From: Xanthoparmelia taractica
Lineage: Eukaryota > Ascomycota > Lecanoromycetes > Lecanorales > Parmeliaceae
NCBI GenBank assembly: GCA_033085395.1
Contig: JANQBS010000001.1
Span: 310,001 to 374,000 of the forward strand
Direction of reading: 5' to 3'
DNA length: 64,000 nt
Shown: positions 32,412-43,166 of the stretch, piece by piece
Layout of the letters: each line of letters starts with the position of its first letter
Position numbering within the stretch: position 1 is the stretch's first letter
Translations under genes and position numbers: made by a program
Notes under the pieces: model-generated
The model's database searches: none
What the model was told of the DNA's origin: nothing
What the model saw: only the letters and a program-made list of their open reading frames with translations

Positions 32412-34787
32412 CTAAACAATCACAATAGTGTGCTGGTGTTCTTCGGGATCATATTGCTTGCAGGGAATCACCTCTTCGCTCCGATGTGGAACACCAAGCA
32501 CGTTCATCGAAGCCCCGTGAGAAGTCATAAAGACGCCTAGCCTTCGATACTCTCCCTCTGCCTGCCCCGTCGGCTCTAGGATCAGGCCACGCACAACCGT
32601 ACAGGAACTCGACTGGCCTGTAACCACCATACAATACACCTCCCTGATGGGTCCATATCCCTGGGACTCGAAACCTTCATACTCGGGAAATAGATCTTCA
32701 TCCAAGTAGACCTCCGCCCCCCACATGGGGAATACATTTTCTACCATCTCCCGCGCGGATGGTGTGTCATAGAATACGCTTCGGCAGATGATCGTCCATG
32801 CCGGTTCGACATTTGACGGAGCATAGACATTTAAAAGCGTGAGGAGCCAACGCTGCGACTCTATCTCAGACGCGGTGTGGACTGTGCCTATCTGTGAGTG
32901 CCTCCCCCTGTTCGGTAGCCGCGCTCGAGCATCATGCGCCTTCGTTGCTCTACAATAGCTTGGCGTGAGGCCAGCTCGCTTTACCGTGCCTCGAATCCGG
33001 ACGAACCCGCTTTCCACTGAGCCAAACGGGTTCGACGTCTCAGTGGCAGCAAATGACTCTTGGACTTCGATTAAAACATCGTCCTTTTGCCATCCGCCTG
33101 GAACTACGGCTCCGTCTACCGAGGCCCACGAGAATGAAGGAGCGCGATACTGTTTCTGTCTGCTGCTGACGGTGTCCAAGTCCACGTACCAGAGTAGCTC
33201 GGTTGCCATCTGCTCCTTCCAGAGACCCGCAATATATCCATCAGAGATTTTTGGACTGAGTTCACTGGCAATCCCGCCTAGAGCAACTAGTTTGTCCTCG
33301 GACTTCGTCAGCGAAGCATGGGTATAAGAGCTCAGCGCCCGTTGCCAGACCGCATGAGCCGGTGATGGGTGGTCGGACTCCGTGAAGTGCATTGCAGTTT
33401 CGTCAAAGCGCTTGAAGAGGTTTTGTTGATCTTGTCTTACGAGAACTGCGGGTGGACTTAAGGGAAAGTCTTCAGAAGCATCTAACTCACATTCCCAGAA
33501 GAGCTGTCTGGAGCCAAAGTGTAATACTCGTGGCGCCAGTAACCTCTCTTGAACCACCCACGCTCTTCGCATTAAGGGCTCGTCTACCACAAGACGCTTC
33601 CAGTAATCGTGGTTCAGTAGTGTATATTTCTGAGAGAATTTCCATTTGATCGGCCAGTCAAGTTCAATCTCCAGCAGCTCCATAGTATTGGCGCTGCGAG
33701 GGAAAAATAGCCCCTTGGAGGCATCACTTGCACCTGTCGCAGCAATGTTGAGGGCTGCATGCGAGTAGACCTTGTCCATCTTTGCCGCTTCACGGTTCCA
33801 ATCGGCTAATGACTCTTCGCGCTGGATGATACAGAGCGAGTCGATCCAGATGTAGTAGACGCCCAGAGATCGGGCGACAGAGATGGCATCTTGGAATGTT
33901 TTGGGCAACTTGCAGTAAGGTATCTCTTTTAGAAATTCCAACTTCGAGGACTGTGTCAATTGGATGAAATTCGCTTTGCCCCAGCAGTGGCTAAGAGTGA
34001 AGTATGGTTCATCTGGTCGCTCATCCTCGGTATGGATGAGACGGAGTTTATTTGACCAACGCGAGATCTTTATCAGCCTCGTGGGATACCACTGCTTGAC
34101 GTCTGATTTTTCATGACGCTTGCGGTTGCAACCCTCGTGACTGGTCAGACACCACGAGTACCAAGACCTCGCCAAAACCCACGACTGGAATGAAGAGGTA
34201 CTGTAGCTCGGTAAGCGGGGCCAAAGAGTAAAGTTGCCCAACAGCACTGAAGGCAAGAGAAGGAAATTCGTCGGCTTCGGAGCATCAGGGAATACTCTTT
34301 CAGGAACTCCCACCGAGACCATAAGACAGCTGTCTCCTCCCTTTTCGCCAAGTTCACCGCCGACATGCGACGCCTGGGAGAGATATAAGTACGTGAGAAT
34401 GTCGTCGCCTCGGTCAAGGTCCTCAAGTAATTGTTGACGTTGGTCCGGATCGCCGCCAAGAGATGACCAAACAGGTGAGCATATCATGCAGTTCTCATCG
34501 GCCGAGTCTCTAAGAGACTGAACAGAGGTATGATGAGGGCAGGTCACTCGCCCGTACGTCTCAAATTGCTCCTGTCCACTGTCTTCCGATGGTTCGATGA
34601 AGCCGTCCGCAGCTGATCCTCCGCTTTTCGACTGGAGTGTCTCTTTGCAGACCTGACAGAGATGTTTGGGGGTAGGATTGGGAAAGTAGTGATACCATTT
34701 GGTGAGAAACTGGACCCGAATCCTGTTGAGACGCCAAATCCAGTCAAATGGTACGTAAGATAATAGGGTATAAAAGACTGCATGCAT
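32412..34787 (-). CDS. HET (heterokaryon incompatibility) domain protein
   Basis: Single exon, 791 aa from ATG 34785-34787. Seen: hydrophobic/aromatic N-terminus; a Cys/His cluster (CQVC, CPHH, CMIC) commonly found before HET domains; HET core about residues 260-410 with FTLSHCWGKA, LPKTFQDAISVARSLGVYYI, WIDSLCIIQ, DWNREAAKMDKVYSHAALNI; then RAWVVQERLLAPRVLHFG and LSSYTHASLTKSEDKLVALG, the usual order of C-terminal HET-family segments. Known: HET domains resemble TIR folds and trigger cell death in non-self recognition. No NACHT or WD repeats are attached. No intron, no lesion. The partner and the trigger are unknown. Confidence 0.92.
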   Translation of the reverse strand: MHAVFYTLLSYVPFDWIWRLNRIRVQFLTKWYHYFPNPTPKHLCQVCKETLQSKSGGSAADGFIEPSEDSGQEQFETYGRVTCPHHTSVQSLRDSADENCMICSPVWSSLGGDPDQRQQLLEDLDRGDDILTYLYLSQASHVGGELGEKGGDSCLMVSVGVPERVFPDAPKPTNFLLLPSVLLGNFTLWPRLPSYSTSSFQSWVLARSWYSWCLTSHEGCNRKRHEKSDVKQWYPTRLIKISRWSNKLRLIHTEDERPDEPYFTLSHCWGKANFIQLTQSSKLEFLKEIPYCKLPKTFQDAISVARSLGVYYIWIDSLCIIQREESLADWNREAAKMDKVYSHAALNIAATGASDASKGLFFPRSANTMELLEIELDWPIKWKFSQKYTLLNHDYWKRLVVDEPLMRRAWVVQERLLAPRVLHFGSRQLFWECELDASEDFPLSPPAVLVRQDQQNLFKRFDETAMHFTESDHPSPAHAVWQRALSSYTHASLTKSEDKLVALGGIASELSPKISDGYIAGLWKEQMATELLWYVDLDTVSSRQKQYRAPSFSWASVDGAVVPGGWQKDDVLIEVQESFAATETSNPFGSVESGFVRIRGTVKRAGLTPSYCRATKAHDARARLPNRGRHSQIGTVHTASEIESQRWLLTLLNVYAPSNVEPAWTIICRSVFYDTPSAREMVENVFPMWGAEVYLDEDLFPEYEGFESQGYGPIREVYCMVVTGQSSSCTVVRGLILEPTGQAEGEYRRLGVFMTSHGASMNVLGVPHRSEEVIPCKQYDPEEHQHTIVIV

Positions 34788-36849
34788 CTTGAATATCTCT
34801 TTCCTTGATGAGCACACCAAGTGATATGAGAAACAAGAGGAGAAATAGAAAGGAAGACTGAGTGGGAAGAGTGAAATCTCAGTTGGAATGGTTCTTTGCC
34901 AAGTCCAGCCCTCTGCGGCTTATGTGAAGATTGCAGAAGAAGACCATACGATGGATGTGTTCCTGTATATAATAATAGGACATGCACTAATCTCAATCCG
35001 TCGGAGTCTCTCGGCCGCTGAGCAGCTTGAAATTCACAGACTGTACTTCGTAGAAGTAAAGCAATGTTCTAGAAAGTATAAGGAGACTTGATTGGCCAGG
35101 ATCCAGATTGAATAGATGGCCAAGCAGCGGTGGCTGCATTTACATAGCCGTATGGGGAAGAAAGTTTGGTGCCAAGGTGATAGAATTCATCCGCCGCTTT
35201 ACTGCTCATTAACCTAAGCCGTAAGTATAGCCCTAAAATATCTATTTTTGATATCAATCAACCGTCTTGACCTAATTAGTCCACGTCGGTTCATTATAAG
35301 GACAGTCAGCAGACTATCAGCAGCTTCGTATAAAGTCGGCCCACACGGCGTTATAAGAGGAAACCTGTTCAATTGAGTGAGGCATTCAATCGATTGACCT
35401 TGGACCCGACGAAGACAATCAAAGAATCTTCACCTTCTTCTGAAATTCATATGGACGTGGAATCCGCATATTTATCCCGTTGAGAGGCAGCGCGTTCAGC
35501 AAGCGCTTATCACTCTCTTGATAGCGCTAGCAACGCTACGGCCAGGCGCTATCGTTGAAAGCAGCTCTAGCCTCTCGATATGTGAAGGAGGCTTTCGAGA
35601 ATATGGACTTGGTACCTCTAAAATTACCAAGCACCATGTGCCTGTTTTGCCTTGGTGACGGAGACTGGAGCTCTCATGCGCGGATCGCACATTTCTCATG
35701 GATCGACAGCCTTCAGAGGCACATTGATGATCTAAATCTGAGCCACTACCATCAGGACGTAACGTTTGTATGCCCACACCCATCATACGACTCCTTGCTC
35801 CAAGGCGTCAATCACTTCAAGAACCATGCTGCTACTGTATATAATATATCTCAGTCGAAGAGATGAGACATGTATCAGGTACCCACAGGGATTGAGAGGG
35901 GAATGTGCGGTGGGATTTGATAGTTGCTATCGCCACTCCAACGCAGGACGCTGGAGCATGTCGATGGTAACACATCAACTGGACTGGGACCTCTTTTTAC
36001 ATCGCGTGTGAAATTAAGAATAAAGCAATCCTTTCAGGGCCCTGATCGAATTATAGTACCATCGGTAAGTAGTTCCTTCTTCATAGAATAGCTCTACACA
36101 TAGGACAATACACGTAGGACAGCACATAGCCTTACCAATACCAAAATCGAAAACAATCCCTTTCACAGTAAAAGTCAAAGCCGAGCGAGCTGAGCTCTAC
36201 GTCCGATATTCTTAGTATATAGAGACACCAGTAGTTGACATGTATCTTGACGGCTTCCCTTCCTCAATCGGTCACTCTCAAGCTGACCACAATCCTTACC
36301 TGCCTAGGCGCACACACGAGCGGCAAAGCTCTTTCACAGCACGGCTGACTGACAAAAACCACGGACTAAGCTTCTCTAGGCATGATTTGGTGAAAGCTAC
36401 CTTAATCCGCGCCTTCATCTGTGTTTTTAGGCGCCTATTCATCCTCTAGCATTTCCACCTTTGCCTCAGATGACCCTCAGCCTTGATGCTTGACATTCAA
36501 AGACAGAGCATCTGCGCCGACCTAGAGAATACTCGACTAATCCGCGCGTACCTCTGATGGCTAGCGAGATGACCATTAGTGAGAGCTACCTCTTGTGTGA
36601 TAAGACTGGCTGGCACTGGGCCACTCTATTACCGACATGCAAAGGCAGCCTTCGGAGCTTAAACCTCAAATGATCTCCCGGCCAGTGCTCGTAGAGAAGA
36701 AGTGTCATTCATCCCTCATCCTATTCAGCGGCTGAGCCTGGCTGAGATTTGCTGAGATACAAAAGGGCTACAGTTCTCTTAAGCCTCCCTTTAACTTCCT
36801 ACTCATATCTGATCTCACCAGATTAACCCGAACTCTGAATATAGTCGCA
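34788..36849. other. intergenic with a zinc-finger gene relic
   Basis: About 2 kb. Apart from the DUF3435-type relic at 35531-35866 no supportable feature was found; 36000-36840 has no frame with motifs and is the upstream region of the SWIM gene. Confidence 0.6.
35531..35866 (+). pseudogene. relic of DUF3435/FluG-type C2H2 protein
   Basis: Open segment without ATG, preceded by in-frame stops (35528). Contains KLPSTMCLFCLGDGDWSS, SWIDSLQRHIDDLNLSHY, CPHPSYDSLLQG and NHFKNHAATVYNIS. This is the C-terminal zinc-finger arrangement of fungal DUF3435 (FluG-domain) proteins. In the usual pattern CPHPxCD...HFKNHAATVH, a Cys and a His are both replaced by Tyr, the outcome of G-to-A and C-to-T changes. 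The upstream DUF3435 body is missing. DUF3435 is the family that includes Starship captain recombinases, but here only a fragment remains. Family assignment is by motif recall. Confidence 0.5.
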
Positions 36850-37537
36850 ATGTCCACAACTCGCCCCCAAGCTCACTCATCCCAACAAGGGCCATCTAGA
36901 AATCCTCGAGGCCGCGGTCGAGGTAACCGCCGTCCTAACCGTCCTGTCTTACCGCTTACGATGCCCATTCCTGGATACGCTGGATTCCATTATGATACTC
37001 AACACTTATCCCCCGCTTCTGCTGGACGCGCTGCTGAGGGTATAGAGGCAGGTTTTATACTGCACAAGCTCAGAAGGATCACAGACGGTCAAGATAGATA
37101 TATAGCGTTTCAGCTATATACTCCAGTCGCTGTACGGGTTTATGATCCCGTTGTCCAACGACTACAGCAGGATAGAGTTACGTGTAACTGTGCAGATTTT
37201 CAGAGCACACAGTCTGCTTGCGCCCACCTTTACGTGAGTCAATACCTCGTTCACACCATATATGACCTAACTTGAATAGTGGCTTTTCACACGCTTGAAC
37301 GGTGTGTTGGGAGAAGATCGACAAGAAACCCCGCAAGAATCGACGCAGATTGAAGTGATTTCCGGATTGTGTGCTCTGTATCCTCTAATTGAGCAACGAC
37401 GTGATTCACTGCCCGGAGATCTCAATGATGACCTCGAAGTGGAATCCGACGAATCAAGTATCGAGGACACCATGCACGATAGCACCTCAGACAACGAACC
37501 TGCAGACGCCTACGAATCCAGCTCGTCGTCCGCCTAG
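36850..37537 (+). CDS. small SWIM-type zinc finger protein
   Basis: Exons 36850-37233 and 37280-37537 (46-nt intron, GTGAGT...ATAG, phase 0), 213 aa. Seen: basic Arg/Gly/Pro-rich N-terminus (RGRGRGNRRPNRPVLP), a folded region (AGFHYDTQHLSPASAGRAAE), a SWIM motif about residues 113-132 (C-N-C, then C-A-H, in CNCADFQSTQSACAHLYWLF) completed by splicing, then an acidic Ser-rich tail. Known: SWIM fingers bind DNA or proteins in MuDR-type transposases, MEKK1 and the Sws1/Shu complex. It is shorter than many fungal SWIM proteins and has no other domain. Function unknown. Confidence 0.7.
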
Positions 37538-38360
37538 GCCTCACGTTGTGGTGAAAGCAATGTATCCATTGGAGCCACTATGACCCCAATGTACATTATG
37601 TGTTTCTGTCAAAATGGTTTTGTATCGCGTGCTTGTATAGGAAGAATTGCGGTGACTCTTGATACCATCGTCCATCACTCAGGGTGCAGGACATCTGGAG
37701 CGGATGATGGTTGGTTGGTTGGCTGGTCCGGCTGGCTGGGTCCTTATTCTCATATTCACTGTTGGTTTTGTACGGGGTGTCTTAAACGTTGATGTGTGTG
37801 CATTACCTCTCCTTCCTCTATAAAGCACACCAAAAAGGCTTAAATTCGCAAGAATCCATAAGACCGACGGTAGTGATTAGGTGTATACTTCAACTCGAGC
37901 AATCTGTTACTTCGCTCCATTAGAGTCTTCTCGAAGGTACTCCATCATCACTCTCTGATATGCTAATGTAGCCCTCGTAACCCCATCGCGATATCTCTCT
38001 CATTCTGGAAGGCTCCCCGGAGCCAATCGCGCAAATTCTGTTTTTCCCATCATCAATACCATATATACTTCCCATACCATTTCAGGCCCAGTCTTGACGC
38101 TCACGAACTCACAATACCTCCCCTCCCCTCCACTTCACTTGTCTCAAACGTCACCAAGCGAATTGAATTCCGTACATCATCTACCTCTTTGTATTCCCTT
38201 TAAGACGGAACCTTACTGGCTTCTGCACATACCGCACTTCTGTGTTCTCTCTCTCTGTCTGCCCCCGATGCGGATGTGAAGTCAGTCGAGAAATAGATAT
38301 TTGTGGTTATTTGAAGAGATGCCATGGGAGGTGCACAGAGTTGCGTTGGAGAAGAGGTAT

Positions 38361-38382
38361 TCCTTGCCTTGCCTTGCCTTGC
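38361..38382. repeat. (CCTTG)4 minisatellite
   Basis: Four adjacent CCTTG units. Confidence 0.9.
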
Positions 38383-38784
38383 ATAGTTCTTTCTGCTCGG
38401 GTGTCTGCGTGGGATTGCAGGGCTGCGAAAACTTAAGTAAGTGCACGGTGGCCAGCTCCATCAAGAGGAGGGAGGACCTTATTCCCTTGTCCAGGGTGTG
38501 ACAGGTTAAATAGTTCGTATCTTACTTCTTGTCTCACACCATGAAAAATGTTGTCTGGGAAGTGCGCTGGCATGTCAGGACTCACGGGGCAGAACCATGC
38601 AACGCAATACCTCAAGGATACCAAACGTTTCGAACTGGAAAGCGGGTGATGGGCTGGCTTGTTCGGCGCATCTTTCCGACCGATTGAGCGAACGTTGCTC
38701 CCCCCGCTATTCTTGGGCTGTTCGGAACGATATCTGGCCCGTAGTCACCAGATACTCTTGCGAGGGGGAAGCTGTAGGCTTCGT

Positions 38785-38808
38785 GATGATGATGATGATG
38801 ATGATGAA
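38785..38808. repeat. (GAT)8 microsatellite
   Basis: Eight GAT units; a poly-His shadow frame results on the minus strand. Confidence 0.9.
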
Positions 38809-39749
38809 GGTATGCCCTTGTGAGGATCTTGACGCTGGGGAGTGTTGATTGATGTAGGTATCGAGAAGGTAAGAGATGCACGGGTCGTCATCACCCGTTC
38901 AGAAATTGGTGGATGCTTCAAGTAAGGGCCATAAATCTGCCCACCATTGTGGTCAATCCAGGCAGTCCGCCGAGATACTCGTACGAAGCGCCTTAAGAGT
39001 TTTGCAAAGGAGGGTTATGATTGGGAGCAACCAGGGTCGTCCTATGGACAAGCTAGACCCATGCTTCATATAACGTCTTAGGACTCACCGAGGGAGGCCT
39101 TCTTCATGATCGGTAGTCGATATATGCTATCATGCTCGTTATTCGGATATCATACACTTCCAGTAGAGATCGAGTATGGGTGAGGACGCTGTCGGTCAGT
39201 GGTTCTTTGGCGTGCGGGAGCGAGACATTTTGTATTCACCAACTCTAAGCATAAGAGTATTGACAATGGAACGATGTGCGCAAAGCCACCAAGCACGACC
39301 ATAAAGTAGGCCGAACGTGTACTGTGACCGTAAGGGAAACCCGCATACCATGCCCGTTCACCCTTCCTGCGCTGTCAGTATTGGATTGGCAGAAGCGGCT
39401 TTTTAGTGGTACAAGAAACAATACAGGCAGAATAATTGAAATCTTAGCTATAGAGTTTAATGAGTTAGATTGTTAAACACTAGTATAATAAGGATATCTG
39501 CAGCACTTCTCTGGGGATATACCAGTAGTAGGACGACTGTACACTACACGCCAGCGATCATCATGAGCGTTTAATGATAAGAAGAAGATGGTATAGTAGT
39601 GGTGGATTGATACTTATAGATGTGGTAGACATAGATGAGAATTGCATGTTGCATATTGCTGCTCGGAGTCAGAAAATCTGTGCCATTCTCTTAAGTGCTC
39701 TTGACTTCGAACAGCCAAACCCAGTAAGTCATGAGTAGACAAATTTACT

Positions 39750-42700
39750 TCAATCCTCCACTTCAAAGTCATCTTGGTTATGCATCGAACTGTCCATCGT
39801 TCGCTTTGGCTTCTCCTGTTCTTCTAATGTCCGTTTCCGCTTCGCGTTCGGCAGGGGTGAATAATTGCCATTGACAACAGGCATATTGCCAGCATTTAAA
39901 TACCCTGAAGCGATAACACTACCATCATCCTTCACTTCTGCTCCAATTGTAGCCATCCTTATTTCTTCAGGGTCGGCCGAGCCATTAGCGACTGCGCCAC
40001 GGGCGACAGGCGTTACATACTGGCCGTTAAAAACGCCGACCTCGAATTCCTGGGTCTCCCTAGCAGTATGATCGGGAGCTGCAGCTTGACGGCACGCGAT
40101 GATAAGATCATCAAGCTTTTGGAAAATGACTTTCTCTGCTCCGATGTGCGTAGCAATTTCATCCACGGTCCTCTTGTGCGCTATCAGTTCAGAAGGCGAC
40201 GACAGATCTATGCCGTATATATGAGGGTAGCGGATACGGGGTGCAGCAGAGGCGAAAAAGACCTTCTTTGCTCCAGCCTCCTTTGCCATAAGTATAATTT
40301 CCCGCGACGTAGTACCCCTCAATGCTGTCATCGACTAGGAGAACATTCTTTCCCGCAAACTGCTGATCCATAGCATTCAATTTCCTCCTCACACCCTTTT
40401 ACCTTGCTTTCTGGCCGGGCATGATGAATGTTCGAAAAACGTAGCGATTCTTGATGAAGCCTTGGCGATACGGTTTGTTGAGACGTGCGGCCACACAAGG
40501 TACTGTGGTGTTGCTTGTATCCGGGATAGGCATGACTATATCAATTTCTTCAAGCTGTGACGGAGACAACACCTTCGCGATTCGATGGGCGAGCTTATAG
40601 CCCATGTTTTCTCGACTCTGATGGACGCTCATAGCATCAATAACGCTGTCAGGCCTAGCAAAATAGCAGAATTCAACTGAGCAGGTTAGAGTAAGCTCTT
40701 CCAACCAATCATCACAGATGATAAAAATACAAGGAACAATGTGGGAGGGTGAGCTCACAGATGTCCGGGCAATATCTTTTCTGAGGCTGAACGGAGGCAA
40801 AGACTGGCTCTGCTCCTTTCTGTATGATGACGGCTTGGCCTGGCTATATGTCCTGAATGTTCGATTTGTACCCCAATTGTTGAAGCGCTACGGACTCTGA
40901 AGAAAGCATGTAATCTCTCCCTTGTCCTGAAGAAGCCGGCCTCGAGCCAAGCACTAAATGTCACTGAGTCAGCAGTTATACGTGATGTCGATTGGCAGAA
41001 GCGATATTGTGCAGACCAAGTCCTACGTACAAAGAAGTCTGAATACAAAACTACCGCGAAAGCCAATAATACCAAAGCCTAGCTCTTGTCAGTCGCGCTC
41101 ATTATTCCAATGAACCACAGACCGGCAAGCATGGCAGTGCATGCAAATCCTCCTTTTAAACGTTCTGGTTGCGTGTCAGCGTGACCCCTCAAAAGGTGTG
41201 AGTTGTTCCGCAGCCATAACATTAAAGACAAGTGAAAGTCAGGAAGAGGAAAACGTACCATACATGCGCCCACTGCAAAGATTGCCCTCGTCAGCTTCGC
41301 TCCAGCAAAAAAGTGTGCTGAGATATCGCTCGGATGCTCAAAGGTTAGAGTCCATGCGTGCTTCTCGACTGAGCAGAGCATTTTGTAGGGAAGACATTTC
41401 CGGAGGAAAGACGTACGGTGCGGCGAATATATCATCACTAGCAGACAGAAGTCACTATTATCCTATGATAGCATTTCCAGCTTGGAAGACTTTTGATCTC
41501 CATCCAAAACATAGTGATATGGTGTTTGCTTGGGAAATTGTGTTCCCCAGAAGCAGGAAACGGACTATTCATTCGGGCAGGCTTACCAATTGATCCTCGC
41601 CTTACCAGTGGTATTCAATTCCGACGCGAATACATTGAGTATCAACTCCCTACGTGCATTAGCTCATGAGCATTGCCCTTCTCAGAAAGGAGAGGTAGCC
41701 GCAAGCCAGATCTCCAGAGCAGGGACTCCTTAAAACATATCTAGCGAGCCACGATATAACCTCCAAAGGAAAGTGAAAAATCGGAAAAGACGTACGAGTC
41801 AGAGTCGGTATTAATCTTTACCCAAATCGAGGTTAAGCATCTTTTTCTCTGGTAGTATCGAATTCCCCTATACGAAGAGTACGGGTATGGCAATGACATT
41901 GCGGATATGACTCATATGCCGATGTGCTTCTCGGTCGAGGTAGTCTCTAAACTCAGGTGCGTTGATGAGGTTGCCATTATGAGCGGCGCTAATGCCATAC
42001 TTGTTCGCTCATCAGCATAGCCTCTCCGAGAAAGGAAAGCGATGTCGTAGGTCAGCTGTTAGAAGCAGAGACTCCCAAGGCATATCCCAACTGATTTCAG
42101 AAAGCAAGCAGCATCTCGGAAAAGACTTACGGGGGAGTTCACAAAGAAAGGTTGTGCTTCAGCGTTGGCTGACGTGCCTGCAGTGGGGTAGCGAAGGTGT
42201 CCGAGGCCTGCGTGATCTTCAGCATTCAACTTTACGTTCTGGAAGGCACACTCACCCCATGTACCCTGGGAAATCTTGTACTCGTGCTCCATCGCGAAAT
42301 CTACACATCAGATATGCTTATCAGCATAGCGGCTTTCAGAAGAGAGAACAAATCGTGAGCCAGGTTCCGGGAGTCAAGGCTGCCAGAACATGTTTCGCGA
42401 CTCCCAATATAACCTTAGGAAGGGAAATAGGGACACGTAAACAATGTACACTTTCGAGGCTAGGCCGTTTCCTGTATGGCGATTTCTCTCAGCACTGTTC
42501 TGTCAAGCAAGCGAGGATCTTATGGTTCGGTTTTGGACGCAAAAGCTTCGAAGGGAAATCTAACAGCTTCCAACAGAGGTTCCGAAAGAACAAGTATTTC
42601 AAAGACGACTTACCTTTGCACTGAAAGATCCTTCCTTCGGTAGCACAGGTAGAAATGCCTGTCATGTCTCTTATTACTCGTTCGTTCAAGCTTGGAAGTT

Positions 42701-42868
42701 TGTAGTGCCACAAGCGTCTTGTCCCCGATGCTGCAAATAGTACAGAGCCTCGCTACCAGGTATGAGTGCTGCCAAGGTCATGAGAAAAATGTTGTCGGCT
42801 CACTGAAGTTCCGCCGCACAAGCATTGCCCTCTGGCTCCGCATGGAGCATAGCTAGGATGCCACACAT
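39750..42868 (-). pseudogene. ADE4: amidophosphoribosyltransferase (ADE4), many lesions
   Basis: Start MCGILAML at 42868 (Cys2 nucleophile present). Recoverable in order: AAELHEALYYLQHRGQDAC, TEGRIFQCKGNGLASKVFRD, GHLRYPTAGTSANAEAQPFF, YGISAAHNGNLINAPEFRDY, NTDSDSELILNVFASELN, KGGFACTAMLAGFGIIGFR, SSESVALQQLGY, YFARPDSVIDAMSVHQSREN, NKPYRQGFIKNRYVFRTFI, NVLLVDDSI and RGTTSREIILMAKEAGAKKV. Known: first step of de novo purine synthesis, PRPP plus glutamine. Lesions: TAG at 40844-40846 (before PGQAVIIQKG), TAA at 40399-40401 (after PGQKAR), 2-nt deletion near 40320 (Val of SIVRG), donor GTGAGT changed to ATGAGT at 41915, one extra G near 42255, and the GIRPL segment (about 40960-41045) not readable. 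Several introns of 131-149 nt resemble each other. Whether an intact copy exists elsewhere is unknown. Confidence 0.85.
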
Positions 42869-43166
42869 ATCTTTCAAAATTGCTGAATTATCAGGGACAT
42901 GAGTGTATATATTCTTTACCTAAAAGACAAAAGCAGAACGGCCAAGCCGTAGAATACTCAGAGGTGAGATGATGAAAAACCAGCGAGAGATATCGAGGGC
43001 TTTCAATAATTGACTTGATATTCCGCCAGAACACGCTTTACCCAATTAAGCAACACTTCTTGGCACGTTAAGCGAGGATGTTCCACAACCGCAGCCCCCA
43101 CTAGCAATTCTCGATACACTCACAGCATCCTAGGTCCAACCCCAGGTTTCGACAGCAACCGCCTTT

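Larger units (their letters stand above)
37538..39749. other. intergenic with simple repeats
   Basis: About 2.2 kb. Contains a CCTTG pentamer repeat (38361-38382) and a GAT microsatellite (38785-38808). No frame has motifs. From 37900 to 38280 the DNA is C/T-rich and promoter-like, with no convincing ORF after it. Confidence 0.6.

Noticed and set aside
40755..41075. 106-codon minus-strand frame inside the ADE4 locus
   Set aside because: Out of frame with the ADE4 segments on the same strand (VLGSRPASS, SSESVALQQLGY); it is a shadow frame.
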